Source: Actinomyces sp. oral taxon 171 str. F0337 (GTDB lineage Bacteria; Actinomycetota; Actinomycetes; Actinomycetales; Actinomycetaceae). From it: a stretch of 64,000 nucleotides of DNA. The position numbers were made by a program, and so were the translations under genes. Location: the NCBI RefSeq assembly GCF_005696555.1, contig NZ_CP040005.1, positions 1,302,001 through 1,366,000 on the forward strand, read 5' to 3'. Each line of letters opens with the position of its first letter. Position 1 is the first letter of the stretch. The notes beneath the pieces were generated by a model. It saw only the letters and a list, made by a program, of their open reading frames with translations, was not told where the DNA came from and did not search any database. Shown one piece after another: positions 39,604-49,290 of the stretch.

Positions 39604-41247
39604 TCACCCTCGTAGGTGGGCCACGGCACCGGCCACCATGGTGGCCACGGGCTGCACACCCGCCAGCTCCTCAGCCCCGAGGCGCAGGGGGTCCTCGGCT
39701 AGGAGCACCAGGTCGGCCGGGGATCCCACCGCCACCGGGCCTGCCCCGTTGACGCTGGCCGCCAGCGCCTCCTCGGCTGTCAGCCGCTGGTCCGGCGACC
39801 ACACCGAGCCATCCGGCGTCCGACGCCCCACTGCCGCCGACATGGCCAGCCATGGGTCCAGGGGCGCCACCGGCGCATCCGAGCCCAGCTGGAGCAGGGC
39901 CCCGGCGGACACCATGTCCCCGAAGGCGTAGGTGCGTTCCTCCAGACCCGGCCACACCCGGCTCACGGCCGCCCAGTCATCAATGAGGTGGGCCGGCTGA
40001 ACCGACAGCTCGACGCCGCAGCCCACGAGGCGCCTGAGCGCCCCGTCGGGTTCGTCGAGGGCGTTGGCCGGCAGCAGCTGGGCGTGCTCCAGGCGCCCGG
40101 TGGCTCCCGAGTGCGCGAAGGCGGCGGCGACGTCGTCGACCGCCGCGTCCCCGATGGCATGGATGGCCATCTCGTAACCCTGCCGGGCGGCATGGGCCAT
40201 GAGGTCGATGAGCTCGGCCCGGTCGATATTGACCACGCCGTGGGAGTGCTCCAGGCCCAGCTCAGTCGGGTAGGGCTCGCACATGTGCGCGCTGCCCGAG
40301 CCCATCGAGCCGTCGGCGATCACCTTGAGCGGCCCCTGAACCAGCACCGGGGAGCCGTCGGGCAGGTACGGGGAGCCGGCCAGCGCGGTCCCGGTGCGCA
40401 GGCCGCCGGCGATCCACCGCTCCAGCTTATCGCGGTAGACCCCGATACGGATACGGGGCAGCACCTCAGGAAGAACGCCCTGGGCCGTCATGGCCCGCAT
40501 GCGCCGCGGCCAGTCATCGGGATCCTCCGACCAGCTCATGTCCACCACGCCGGTAATGCCCCGAGCCAGCATGTCGGCCAGGACTTGCCGGTAGCCGGAC
40601 TCCCGCAGCTCGCGTATCCCCGGCACCTCGTCGAGCCGGTCCAGCAGAGCGAACCACGGGTCCTCCTTCATCGGTGCCCCAGGGTCCTGGGCACTGGCCC
40701 CCGGCAGGCCGAGAGCCCGCAGCGCCGCTGAGTTCAGCCACCCGGAGTGCACGTCCCCGGAGATGAGGAGCGTGGGAGTCTCCCCGGTGACCTCGTCGAG
40801 CTCAGCAACCGTGGGCACCCTGGGCCAGTTGGACAGACGGTGCCCGAATCCCTGGATCGTGGCCGGTTGCGAACCGGCCGGACGATCCCGTAGCGCCTGG
40901 ACCACCAGCTCCAGAGCCTCTTCGGCACTGCGTGTGGCCAGCGTGTTGATGCGTGCCGAGCGCGCCGCCTCCATGTCCAGGTGGGCGTGAGCATCCCACA
41001 GACCGGGAATGAGGAAGGAACCATCGGCCTGAAGGACCCGTACCCCAGGAGCACTCAGCCCCCGCCCCACCTCGACGACCCGGCCGGCCTCGATACGCAC
41101 ATCAACGGGCTCAGGTGAGGGTGGCGGCGCGGCCAGGGCGCCGGGGGCCGAGCGACCCCGGCGCAGCGCCCCCAGCTCGGTACGGAACCGGAAGGGGACG
41201 ATACGGACGTCCCTGATGAGCAGGTCTGCGGAGGGGTGATCGGCCAT
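39604..41247 (-). CDS. Amidohydrolase family protein (YtcJ-like)
   Basis: A 547-residue metal-dependent hydrolase. It has the N-terminal beta-sandwich ending LIPGLWDAHAHLD (metal-binding H-x-H), a carboxylated-lysine region in VLVQGPLKVIADGSMGSGSA, two further histidines in AIHAIGDAAVDDV and LEHAQLL, and the late Asp in LQLGSDAPVAPLDPW. This matches the Amidohydro_3 (YtcJ) branch, whose substrates are mostly unknown. The ATG at 41247 follows a TAAAGT box by five bases; the open frame could extend six codons upstream. It lies just downstream of parC on the same strand. Confidence 0.88.
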   Translation of the reverse strand: MADHPSADLLIRDVRIVPFRFRTELGALRRGRSAPGALAAPPPSPEPVDVRIEAGRVVEVGRGLSAPGVRVLQADGSFLIPGLWDAHAHLDMEAARSARINTLATRSAEEALELVVQALRDRPAGSQPATIQGFGHRLSNWPRVPTVAELDEVTGETPTLLISGDVHSGWLNSAALRALGLPGASAQDPGAPMKEDPWFALLDRLDEVPGIRELRESGYRQVLADMLARGITGVVDMSWSEDPDDWPRRMRAMTAQGVLPEVLPRIRIGVYRDKLERWIAGGLRTGTALAGSPYLPDGSPVLVQGPLKVIADGSMGSGSAHMCEPYPTELGLEHSHGVVNIDRAELIDLMAHAARQGYEMAIHAIGDAAVDDVAAAFAHSGATGRLEHAQLLPANALDEPDGALRRLVGCGVELSVQPAHLIDDWAAVSRVWPGLEERTYAFGDMVSAGALLQLGSDAPVAPLDPWLAMSAAVGRRTPDGSVWSPDQRLTAEEALAASVNGAGPVAVGSPADLVLLAEDPLRLGAEELAGVQPVATMVAGAVAHLRG

Positions 41248-41316
41248 GGGCCACTTTAGGCACATCCTCCCTGCTCGCAGTGGATCTCCGGGGCACTCCT
41301 ACCAGAGGAGGCCCTG

Positions 41317-43866
41317 TCAGCCGATTCCGATGATGGGAGCCGGCAGCGGTGAGCCGGAGCCGTCGCGCCGCTCATCAGGCTCCGGCAGCGTGACCGGCTG
41401 ACCGCCCTCGCGCAGGGCCCGCGGCGGGGCCACACCCACCCAGGCCACCATCAGCTCGTCCTCACCGCGAAGGAAACGGTGAGAACGAACCCCGCCCGTG
41501 GCCCGGCCCTTAGCCGGGTAGCGATCCAACGGGGTGACCTTGACGCTGCCTCCGCCAGTGCCCGGAAGCGAGCCTTCGGAGCCCGTCACCGTCACCACCA
41601 CCGCCTCGGCCAGCAGCTCCTCAGGAACCGCCGCACCGGCGATGACCCGGGCGCCCTCGTGCAGCGAGATCCCCGCCATACCGCCGGCACCACGGCCCTG
41701 CGGACGCACCTTGGCGGCCTGGAACCGCAGCAGCTGGGCGTCAGAGGTCACCATTGTCAGGAAGTCCGTGTCCGCCGCGGTGCCCGCGAAGACCACCCGG
41801 TCGCCCTCGGACAGGGAGATGACCTCCCAGCTCTCGGCGTTCCGGGGCTCGTCTCCGGGCTTGACCCGCTTGATGACACCTTCCGCCGTGGCCAGGACGA
41901 TCGGCGGGTTGTCGGCCGATCCCACCGGAACCAGACCCACCACCTTCTCCTCCGGCTCGATGTCCACCAGCTGGCGAACCTGAGTCGCGCCGGCCAGCCC
42001 CGGGGCTCCCTCGGTGCGTGGCACCTCCGTAGTGGAGACGACGTCGAGCAGTACCAGCCGGCCGGTGTCGGTGACCGCGCCGATCCGTCCACGCGCCGTG
42101 GCGGACACCTGGGAGGTCAGTGCGTCGTGGGGCTGGCGCCGGCCGGTGCGGGCCACCGGCTCGGCGCCGGGAATACGCGCCACCAGCCCGGTGGCAGACA
42201 ACACCACCCGGCACGGGTCGTCGGGGACAGTGAGCGGTACCGGGGAGGCGCTCGGCATGAGCGTCATCGGCTGAGCGGAGGCGCCGGTACGCTTCTCACC
42301 TCCACCTGAGGCGGTGGAGGCATCGTCCGGAGTCGCTGCGCTGCCGGCCGACGACGTCACCGGCTCACCGGAGGCCTCCAGCAGCACCGTGCGCCGCGGG
42401 GTGCCGAACTGCTCGGCCACGTCCGCCAGCTCACGGGAGACCACGCGCCGCAGCAGGACGTCATCGGCCAGGATCGCCTCGAGGGCCTCGATCTCGCGGG
42501 CCAGCTCGTCGCGCTCCTTCTCCAGCTCGATGACCGAGAACTTCGTGAGCCGGCGCAGCTGGAGCTCAAGGATGTAGCCGGCCTGCGGCTCGGTGAGGTC
42601 GAAGACCTGCATGAGCCTGGTGCGCGCCGTGGCGGCGTCGTCGGAGGAGCGGATGACGGCGATGACCTCGTCGATGTCGAGGATGGCGATGAGCAGGCCG
42701 TCCACCAGGTGGGCGCGCTCGCGACGCTTGCCCAGGCGGAACCGAGTGCGCCGGGTGACCACCGTGAGGCGGTGGCGCACGAATACATCCAGAAGCTCCC
42801 GCAGCCCCAGGGTGTGGGGCTGGCCGTCCACGAGGGAGACGTTGTTGATGCCGAAGGAGTCCTCCAACGGTGTGTGCTTGTAGAGCTGGGCCAGGACCGC
42901 CTCGGGGTTGTAGCCGTTCTTGACGCTGATGACCAGGCGGGTGCCGTGCCTGCGGTCAGTGAGGTCAGCAACGTCGGTGATGCCCTGGAGCTTCTTGGAT
43001 CCCACTGCCTCCTTGATACGGGTAATGATCTTCTCCGGTCCCACCATGTAGGGCAGCTCCGTGACCACGATGCCCTTGCGGCGCGGGGAGACGGACTCCA
43101 CGTGAGCGGTTGCCCGCGTGAGGAACTTCCCCCGTCCCGTGCGATAGGCCTCTCGGATCCCGTCCAGGCCCACGATCATGCCGCCGGCGGGCAGATCCGG
43201 CCCCGGCACGAAGGCCATGAGGTCCTCCAGGCTCGCCTCGGGGTGAGTCAGCAGGTGCCGGGCGGCGGCCACCACCTCCACGAGGTTGTGTGGTGGCATG
43301 TTCGTGGCCATACCCACCGCGATACCTGCCGCGCCGTTGACCAGCAGGTTCGGGAAGGCCGCCGGCAGCACCTCGGGCTCGGTGAGCGTGTAGTCGTAGT
43401 TGGGGGCGAAGTCGACCGTGTTCTCATCCAGGTCCGCCGTCAGCGCCAGGGCCGATGCGGCCAGGCGCGCCTCGGTGTAGCGGGGGGCCGCCGGGCCGTC
43501 GTCCAGGGAGCCGAAGTTGCCATGACCGTCGATGAGCGGCAGCCGCATCGTGAAGGGTTGGGCCAGGCGCACCAGCGCCTCGTAGATCGCGGTGTCGCCG
43601 TGGGGGTGGAGCCGCCCCATGACATCGCCCACGACCCGGGAGGACTTCACGTGCGGACGATCAGGACGCAGTCCCATCCGATCCATCTGGAACAGGATGC
43701 GACGCTGAACCGGCTTGAGCCCGTCACGGGCATCGGGCAGGGCACGCGCGTAGATGACGGAGTAGGCGTACTCCAGGAAGCTGGTGCGCATCTCCGTGGA
43801 CAGGTCGAGATCGACGATCTCCCCGTCTGTCGGGGGAGGAGTCCGGGTGGTGGCAGACTTCGGCAT
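41317..43866 (-). CDS. parC: DNA topoisomerase IV-type subunit A (ParC/GyrA family)
   Basis: DNA-cleaving subunit, 849 residues. The catalytic tyrosine is Tyr130 in [12 protein letters not shown]. The quinolone region reads [20 protein letters not shown], with Thr92 and Glu96 at the positions of GyrA Ser83 and Asp87. The C-terminal beta-pinwheel is present but no intact GyrA box (QRRGGKG) is seen, which fits ParC, not gyrase. An insertion rich in Ser, Thr and Ala (about 500-560) precedes the pinwheel. The ATG at 43866, after GGAG, gives the normal N-terminus; the frame is open 51 codons further up. Confidence 0.9.
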   Translation of the reverse strand: MPKSATTRTPPPTDGEIVDLDLSTEMRTSFLEYAYSVIYARALPDARDGLKPVQRRILFQMDRMGLRPDRPHVKSSRVVGDVMGRLHPHGDTAIYEALVRLAQPFTMRLPLIDGHGNFGSLDDGPAAPRYTEARLAASALALTADLDENTVDFAPNYDYTLTEPEVLPAAFPNLLVNGAAGIAVGMATNMPPHNLVEVVAAARHLLTHPEASLEDLMAFVPGPDLPAGGMIVGLDGIREAYRTGRGKFLTRATAHVESVSPRRKGIVVTELPYMVGPEKIITRIKEAVGSKKLQGITDVADLTDRRHGTRLVISVKNGYNPEAVLAQLYKHTPLEDSFGINNVSLVDGQPHTLGLRELLDVFVRHRLTVVTRRTRFRLGKRRERAHLVDGLLIAILDIDEVIAVIRSSDDAATARTRLMQVFDLTEPQAGYILELQLRRLTKFSVIELEKERDELAREIEALEAILADDVLLRRVVSRELADVAEQFGTPRRTVLLEASGEPVTSSAGSAATPDDASTASGGGEKRTGASAQPMTLMPSASPVPLTVPDDPCRVVLSATGLVARIPGAEPVARTGRRQPHDALTSQVSATARGRIGAVTDTGRLVLLDVVSTTEVPRTEGAPGLAGATQVRQLVDIEPEEKVVGLVPVGSADNPPIVLATAEGVIKRVKPGDEPRNAESWEVISLSEGDRVVFAGTAADTDFLTMVTSDAQLLRFQAAKVRPQGRGAGGMAGISLHEGARVIAGAAVPEELLAEAVVVTVTGSEGSLPGTGGGSVKVTPLDRYPAKGRATGGVRSHRFLRGEDELMVAWVGVAPPRALREGGQPVTLPEPDERRDGSGSPLPAPIIGIG

Positions 43867-44017
43867 GGGCGCATTCTCCGAGGAATCGGGCCGAAAACAA
43901 ACCACGACACCCGGGCGTGACAGGTCAGACGCTTCTGCCCGGAGCGGCCGGCCGACCTTGAGCGAGGGGATACCGGCGCTCGACGATGAAGGGGCGGACG
44001 ATGGCACAATGGCGACC

Positions 44018-44638
44018 ATGACGACCCACTCTGGCCAGAACTCGGCCGCCGGTACCGCCTCGTGCGAGGCGTCGCAGGAGGCCTTCGCCGACCTGGTGCA
44101 GCAGGTGGAGCTCGCCGGCTACTATCCCGAGCTGGTGCTCGACACCCTCCGCCTGGCCGCGGGCGAGGAGGAGATCCTCTCCGGCATGGTCCAGGCCGAG
44201 ACCACCTTCGCCGAGGCGGTCCACCGCCACCTGACCGTCCTGGCCCTGACCCCCACCCGTCTCATCATCGTCCACGTTGACGACACCCCCCGCGACGACG
44301 GCAGCCCCGGCGCACTGGCCACCAGCGAGGCCGTTCCGCTCAGCCGTATCCGCTCCATGGCCCTGACTCGCGGCGTCTCCGACCCGGCCCAGGGCGGCGG
44401 CACCCTCACCGAGATGACGATCGCGGTCTCCTGGGGCTCGGTGCGCCGTCTCGACATGGAGCCGGCCACCTGCGGCGACCCCGACTGCCAGGCCGACCAC
44501 GGCATGACCGGCGTGTCCGTGCCCGACGACGTCGTCATCCGCGTGGCCGCGGGTGTGGAGGGCGCCGCCGCCCTGGCCCGCGCAGAGACCTTCGCCGGCC
44601 GGCTCTCCCAGATGGCGGCCCGCGCCGCCTCCCTGTGA
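44018..44638 (+). CDS. DUF5998 family protein
   Basis: A 206-residue soluble protein with VELAGYYPELVLDTL, AETTFAEAVHRHLTVLALTPTRLIIVHVD (read as two parts around HRHLTVLALT) and MEPATCGDPDCQADHGMTG. The last part has two Cys and one His that might bind metal. The pattern matches an actinobacterial family of unknown function found beside a phosphodiesterase gene, as here. The ATG at 44018 lies seven bases after CACAAT, a likely -10; an ATG three codons upstream is also in frame. It is divergent from parC and nine bases from the next gene. Confidence 0.85.
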   Translation: MTTHSGQNSAAGTASCEASQEAFADLVQQVELAGYYPELVLDTLRLAAGEEEILSGMVQAETTFAEAVHRHLTVLALTPTRLIIVHVDDTPRDDGSPGALATSEAVPLSRIRSMALTRGVSDPAQGGGTLTEMTIAVSWGSVRRLDMEPATCGDPDCQADHGMTGVSVPDDVVIRVAAGVEGAAALARAETFAGRLSQMAARAASL

Positions 44639-44647
44639 CGGGTACCG

Positions 44648-45973
44648 ATGATGGGACCCCGGACCGTCAGCGGGCAACCCGCATCGTTTCCCGCCCTGGA
44701 CTCCCCACAGGATCCGGCGCTCCGCTACGTCCTGGCGGTCGGTGCCGTCAGCGCCGGGTTGCCCCTGTCCGACGCCGGGCACGATGGCGATACCGACCTC
44801 AGCCTCGACGTTGAACCTGTCGTCTCCGACGCCCGGGCCCGCATGGTTGCCCGCGGCTGGGGGATCGAGCCGGTCGGCGAACCCGGGAAAGCCGGTGGCT
44901 GCCCGGGAACCGTCGTCGTCCTCGTGGACGGGCTGGGCCTGGAGATGCTCCGCCGGCGCCGCGGACACACCCCCACCCTGCGCCGGTGGCTGGGCCAGTG
45001 CGAGGCCGGCGCTGCCGGTGGCGGCAACGCGATCCGTACCTGCCGGCCCTCGACGACGGCTGCGGCCCTGACCATGCTGGGGACCTCCGCCCTGCCCGGC
45101 ACCACCGGCATGGTCGGCTACTCGGTGCTCAACCCCCTCCTGGGGTCCGCTCTTGACGCCTCCGCCGTCCCCGGCCCCGACCAGGTCCTCAGCCTCATCA
45201 CCTGGAAGGGCGACAACGTCCCCAGCCCCAGGTCCTGGCAGGACGTGCCCACGATCTTCGAACGGCTCCCGGCCGGGAGCGCGGTGAGCATCGGACCAAC
45301 CCGCTTCGCCGGTTCCGGTCTGACCGAGGCCGCTCTACGAGGTGCCACACACCTGGGAGCCGACCGGCTGGAGGACCGGCCCGGCCTGGCCGCCGGCGCT
45401 CTGCGCCGCGGCACGCCACTGGTCTACCTCTACGTCGGCGAGCTGGACAAAACCGGTCACAAGCACGGATGGCTCAGTGAACAGTGGCTTACCCAGCTCG
45501 AGCGCCTCGACGCCGCCATGGCTGAGCTGGTCCGCCGTGTCCCGGCCGGAACCAGGATCATCCTCAGCGCCGACCACGGCATGGTCGACACTGATCCTGA
45601 CCACCGCATCGACCTGAGCGCCCACCGCGAGCTCGTTCGCGACGTCGTCGCCGTGGCCGGCGAGCCCAGGCTGACGCACCTGCATGTCGCTGACGGCGAC
45701 GCGGACCTCGCCGCCGAGGTCGCCCAGCGGTACCGCCGCGTCCTGGGAGAGCGCGCGATGTGGATCGGGACCAGGGAGCAGACGGGTGAGCACCTGGGCG
45801 CCCTCGGCCCCCGAGCACGAGGCGTCGTCGGCGACGTCGTCGTGGCCATGGCCGACACCTGGGTCCTCGTGGACCCCCGGGTCCACTCCGAGTCCGCCAT
45901 CGCCATGCCCGGTGTCCACGGATCCTTCACTCCGGCCGAGACCGAGGTGCCGCTGCTCATCACCGAGACCTGA
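44648..45973 (+). CDS. Alkaline phosphatase superfamily nucleotide pyrophosphatase/phosphodiesterase
   Basis: A 441-residue metal-dependent phosphodiesterase. The first metal site is VVVLVDGLGLEMLRR, the nucleophile is in CRPSTTAAALTMLGTSALPG, further ligands are in YVGELDKTGHKHG, and the second site is IILSADHGMVDTD. A late His lies in AMPGVHGSFTPAETEVP. There is no signal peptide, so it acts in the cytoplasm. It forms an operon with the DUF5998 gene. The start is ATG 44648 (a second ATG follows directly). It ends at a long palindromic terminator. Confidence 0.9.
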   Translation: MMGPRTVSGQPASFPALDSPQDPALRYVLAVGAVSAGLPLSDAGHDGDTDLSLDVEPVVSDARARMVARGWGIEPVGEPGKAGGCPGTVVVLVDGLGLEMLRRRRGHTPTLRRWLGQCEAGAAGGGNAIRTCRPSTTAAALTMLGTSALPGTTGMVGYSVLNPLLGSALDASAVPGPDQVLSLITWKGDNVPSPRSWQDVPTIFERLPAGSAVSIGPTRFAGSGLTEAALRGATHLGADRLEDRPGLAAGALRRGTPLVYLYVGELDKTGHKHGWLSEQWLTQLERLDAAMAELVRRVPAGTRIILSADHGMVDTDPDHRIDLSAHRELVRDVVAVAGEPRLTHLHVADGDADLAAEVAQRYRRVLGERAMWIGTREQTGEHLGALGPRARGVVGDVVVAMADTWVLVDPRVHSESAIAMPGVHGSFTPAETEVPLLITET

Positions 45974-45980
45974 GGGGCCC

Positions 45981-46018
45981 GAGAGCTCTACGAGCCCTGC
46001 AGGGCTCGTAGAGCTCTC
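45981..46018. terminator. Perfect 38-bp palindromic terminator
   Basis: Arms 45981-45999 and 46000-46018 are fully complementary with no loop in DNA (centre CTGCAG). It lies between the convergent phosphodiesterase and sepH genes. Confidence 0.75.
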
Positions 46019-46039
46019 TGGGAGCTTCCTGGCCTCCGG

Positions 46040-47500
46040 CTACTCGGGCCTGGCGCCGAAGACGATCTCGTCCCAGGAGGGTACGGAGCGCCGTGAGCGA
46101 CGGCGGGACTTCTTCTTGGCCGGAGATGTCCGGGGCATATCGGGCAGGGGTTCCTGCGTGCCCGCCTCCGAGGCGGCCGACGGGCCGGGGGAGGCCTTGG
46201 CCAGGACCTCGGAGCGAGAGGGCATGGGGATCTCCGGCACCGGCTCGGTGGGACTGTCCGCCGCCAACGGAGCCCGACGCCCCACGGGGACTCGCTCCAC
46301 AGTGGGACTCGGGGCCGACGGTGCTGCCGAGGGCGCGCTGGAGGCCGTCACCAGCCTGGTGCCGGCCGGGTGGTTGCCGGTGTGCAGACGCCTGCGCTCT
46401 GACATCGAGTAGACCTGTGCACTCAGGCCCGCGGCCTGCTCCAAGGGCTCGTCGTTGGCTCCGGCGCCGGCCTCGGCGCAGCGCTCCTCGATGCCCCGGG
46501 CCGGGGGTGAGGGGACCTCAGGGCTCTCGGGACTGCTGGTGTAGTCGATGCCGTGAGGATCGGTGAAGGCGTCCTCATCGTCGTTGCCCTCGCCGGCAAA
46601 ACCGTTCAGGTCGTTGTCACGGGGCATCTCGACCTCGACGCGCCGGCCCCGGCTGGAGGCCAGGTCGGCCAGCAGCGCGTCGGTGTCGTTCGCCGACATG
46701 GCGCCGCTGATGGGGCGTCCGTACTCCCGAACCGGCAGCATCCCGGCGGGCATCTCGACGGCCAGGCCGGAGGGCTCGCCGGAGGCCGCGGCCGGGGCGG
46801 AGACGGCTGAGACCGCACCACTGGCCGCTGAATCCGCGGCCGCGGGGGAGTGGCCCGACTGGGCCGACGGCGCTGAGGCTGACGCTCCGGGGGCCTTCGA
46901 GTCCTGGTCGAAGACGGCCGGGCGCTTGGCTCCCGCACCGGCCTCCGTGAGCCAGCGCGCCTCATCGTCCAGGGCATGAACCGCGCGGGCCGTCAGGTCC
47001 AGTGACCAACGTGCCTGCTTCTCCTCGGCGGACTGTACGAAGGTCACCATGATGAGCCAGGGGTCGCGGCCCTCGCGCAGCGCGTCCCACTCCAGGCTGG
47101 AAGGGTCGACGCCGCGCGTGGCCAGTCGGTCCACCACCAGCTCGCCGAGCAGGGGTGAGTCCTTCTCCCAACCGATTCGGCAGGACTGGGCCTGCGAGAC
47201 GGCCCACTGACGCTCCGCGAGCACCGGCCCCTCGAAACGGCGCACGTGCTCCACGTCCATGCCCGTGCTGATCGCGACCTCGGCCGCGGTCGCACCGGCA
47301 CGCATGTAGGCCTGGAGCTGCCGGGGGCGCAGGGGTGCCGGCGCCTCGGAGACCGTCCCCGACGGGGGCAGGATCGCTCCGCGGTCACGGCGCACCGCGG
47401 CCCTGAGGGCGTCGTCGACGACGATGCTGTAACGCTCGCCGTCCTCGTCTGTCATGACAATCGTGTCACCGTTGGCACCCAGCAGCTCGAGTTCGACCAT
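46040..47500 (-). CDS. sepH: Cell division regulator SepH
   Basis: Actinobacterial FtsZ-binding regulator, 486 residues. The conserved N-terminal domain (1-170; DUF3071) starts MVELELLGANGDTIVMTD and includes LRPRQLQAYMRAGATAAEVA, a helix-turn-helix-like part, then VERFEGPVLAERQWAVSQAQ-type sequence and WSLDLTARAVHALDDEARWL. The rest is a long disordered Ser/Ala/Pro/Glu-rich region, ending in a short basic motif, PAKKKSRRRSRRSVPSWDEI, and FGARPE, also typical of SepH. The ATG at 47500 follows AAGGAGG. Confidence 0.93.
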   Translation of the reverse strand: MVELELLGANGDTIVMTDEDGERYSIVVDDALRAAVRRDRGAILPPSGTVSEAPAPLRPRQLQAYMRAGATAAEVAISTGMDVEHVRRFEGPVLAERQWAVSQAQSCRIGWEKDSPLLGELVVDRLATRGVDPSSLEWDALREGRDPWLIMVTFVQSAEEKQARWSLDLTARAVHALDDEARWLTEAGAGAKRPAVFDQDSKAPGASASAPSAQSGHSPAAADSAASGAVSAVSAPAAASGEPSGLAVEMPAGMLPVREYGRPISGAMSANDTDALLADLASSRGRRVEVEMPRDNDLNGFAGEGNDDEDAFTDPHGIDYTSSPESPEVPSPPARGIEERCAEAGAGANDEPLEQAAGLSAQVYSMSERRRLHTGNHPAGTRLVTASSAPSAAPSAPSPTVERVPVGRRAPLAADSPTEPVPEIPMPSRSEVLAKASPGPSAASEAGTQEPLPDMPRTSPAKKKSRRRSRRSVPSWDEIVFGARPE

Positions 47501-47838
47501 GGGCGGGGCCTCCTTCATCCCGTGTCAGCACGATATGCTCCACTGTGGCCCACAGCCTGCCATCCGCAGGCGTCGAGCCGTGGGAGGCGCAGCGGTGTGC
47601 CACATGTGAAGCACGTGTGAATACCCTCGTGAAAACCCTCGGGTCGGGCGCACTGCAAGCGAATCGTGTTCTTTCGTCGGGCGATTTGGCTTGACGGGCC
47701 ACGTGGCGGTGCTATTGTGCGCGTGCCTTCCGGGACGGGGATGCCGAATCGTCGGCACGACGCCTGTGCGCGTGCACGGATCGGCTCCCGTCTTCCGAGG
47801 GGCACCCGAGAGCCGTCGACAGAAAGAGTGACGAGGCC
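47501..47838. promoter_or_regulatory. Divergent region of sepH and the DUF4193 gene with a strong promoter
   Basis: No gene is seen in these 338 bases. TTGACG (47691-47696), a 16-base spacer and TATTGT (47713-47718) form a good plus-strand promoter about 115 bases before the DUF4193 start. A short direct repeat, ACCCTCGTGAA/ACCCTCGGGT, lies near 47623-47646. Confidence 0.6.
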
Positions 47839-48144
47839 ATGGCGACCGACTACGACGCCCCGCGCAAGAATGATGACGAGCCTGAGGCCGATTCCATCGA
47901 AGAGCTGACCTCGCGGCAGAAGGACCAGTCCTCCGCCGCGATCGAGGAGGATGAGAACGAGGCCGCCGAGGGCTTCGAGCTTCCCGGGGCGGACCTGTCC
48001 CGTGAGGAGCTGAGCGTTCACGTCGTGCCTCAGCTCGAGGACGAGTTCACCTGCTCAGAGTGCTTCCTCGTCCATCACCGCAGCCAGCTGGCCTTCGTCG
48101 ACGAGGCGACCGGTCTTCCGGTGTGCGCCGACTGCGCCGGCTGA
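47839..48144 (+). CDS. DUF4193 family protein
   Basis: A 101-residue acidic protein starting MATDYDAPRKNDDEPE. The C-terminal zinc-ribbon-like part has two C-x2-C pairs (FTCSECFLVHHRSQLA and PVCADCAG). It is near-universal in Actinobacteria (Rv2699c in M. tuberculosis); its function is unknown to me, and an RNA polymerase or sigma partner is often suspected. It leads a cluster whose order (DUF4193, DUF3710, OB-fold, DUF3159) matches Rv2699c-Rv2693c. Confidence 0.92.
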   Translation: MATDYDAPRKNDDEPEADSIEELTSRQKDQSSAAIEEDENEAAEGFELPGADLSREELSVHVVPQLEDEFTCSECFLVHHRSQLAFVDEATGLPVCADCAG

Positions 48145-48171
48145 CGCTCCCACCCAACTCAGGAGATCCCC

Positions 48172-48879
48172 ATGGGACTGTTCTCGCGCCGTCGTGACGA
48201 CGCAACCACCGATTCCGACGTGTCCACACTCAAGCGCGACCCCGTCAAGGACGACCTCGGCGAAGCCGCCGCCTCCGGTCCGTGGGACCTCAGTGAGCTG
48301 CCCGAGGACCAGGAGGAGGTGCCCCGTATCGACCTGGGCGCGCTGCAGGTCCCGGCCGTTGACGGGATGCAGCTGCGCCTGGAGCAGGCGCCCGACGGCA
48401 CCGTCACCGCCGTCGTCCTGGCGCTGGGCGGCTCGGCGCTCGAGCTGCGGGCCTTCGCCGCGCCGCGCACCGCTGGCATCTGGGACGAGCTCCGCGGCGA
48501 CATCGCCAACGAGCTCGCCGGAAACGGTGCCCGTTACGAGGAGAGCCTCGGGGAGCACGGCACCGAGCTGGTCGCTCACCTGCCCATGCGCGGTCCCGAC
48601 GGCACGATGACGACCGGCACGATCCGCTTCCTGGGGATCGACGGCCCCCGCTGGTTCCTGCGCGGCGTCCTCCAGGGACCTGCTGCCTCCTCCGAGCACT
48701 CCGCCCAGGCACTGCGGGAAGTGCTGCGCGGAATCGTCGTCGTCCGTGACGGCCAGGCCCGTCCACCGCGGGAGATCCTGCCCCTGCACGCGCCCGGAGC
48801 CGTGACCGGCCCCGAGGCCGAGGACCTGCCCGGCATCGACCCGCTGGCGCCCGGCCCGACCATCGCCGAAGTGCGCTAG
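48172..48879 (+). CDS. DUF3710 family protein
   Basis: A 235-residue soluble protein starting MGLFSRRRDDA. The conserved part includes PWDLSELPEDQEEVPRIDLG, VPAVDGMQLRLE and GPRWFLRGVLQG. The family is actinobacterial, of unknown function. AGGAGAT precedes the ATG. It is followed without a gap by the OB-fold gene (stop TAG, then ATG), so translation is probably coupled. Confidence 0.9.
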   Translation: MGLFSRRRDDATTDSDVSTLKRDPVKDDLGEAAASGPWDLSELPEDQEEVPRIDLGALQVPAVDGMQLRLEQAPDGTVTAVVLALGGSALELRAFAAPRTAGIWDELRGDIANELAGNGARYEESLGEHGTELVAHLPMRGPDGTMTTGTIRFLGIDGPRWFLRGVLQGPAASSEHSAQALREVLRGIVVVRDGQARPPREILPLHAPGAVTGPEAEDLPGIDPLAPGPTIAEVR

Positions 48880-49257
48880 ATGGGGGCGTTGTCGGCCCGT
48901 GTGAAGCGGCTCTACGAATCGCTGCGCACCAGCCGTGAGCACCTCAAGGCCGAGGAGGAGGAGCGCTCCGCCAGCCGGCGGGGCACCGATCCGATCGGGG
49001 CACTGACCTCGCGACAGCGGGCCCGCGTCTCAGGTGTGCTGCAGGCGGTCACCTACCGCTCGAGCCAGGACAAGCCCATCCTCGTCGGACAGCTCTACGA
49101 CGGCACCGGCAGCATCGACCTGGTGTGGTGGGGCCGGCGACGCATCCCCGGAATCAAGCCTGGAGCCCATCTCCTCGCTGAGGGGCGGGTCGCCGACGGC
49201 ACCCACCGCCAGCAGATCCACAACCCCGCCTATCGCCTGCTGGGGCCGGGGCAGTAG
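48880..49257 (+). CDS. OB-fold nucleic acid-binding domain protein
   Basis: A 125-residue protein: a charged helical N-terminus (about 1-35) followed by an OB-fold (about 45-120) with RARVSGVLQAVTYRS, PILVGQLYDGTGSIDLVWWG and AEGRVADGTHRQQIHNP. It resembles Rv2694c and RecG/tRNA-type OB domains, so it probably binds single-stranded nucleic acid (inference). The ATG directly follows the stop codon of the DUF3710 gene. Confidence 0.85.
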   Translation: MGALSARVKRLYESLRTSREHLKAEEEERSASRRGTDPIGALTSRQRARVSGVLQAVTYRSSQDKPILVGQLYDGTGSIDLVWWGRRRIPGIKPGAHLLAEGRVADGTHRQQIHNPAYRLLGPGQ

Positions 49258-49290
49258 CAACCGGCAGCCACCTGCGGGAAGGACCTATGA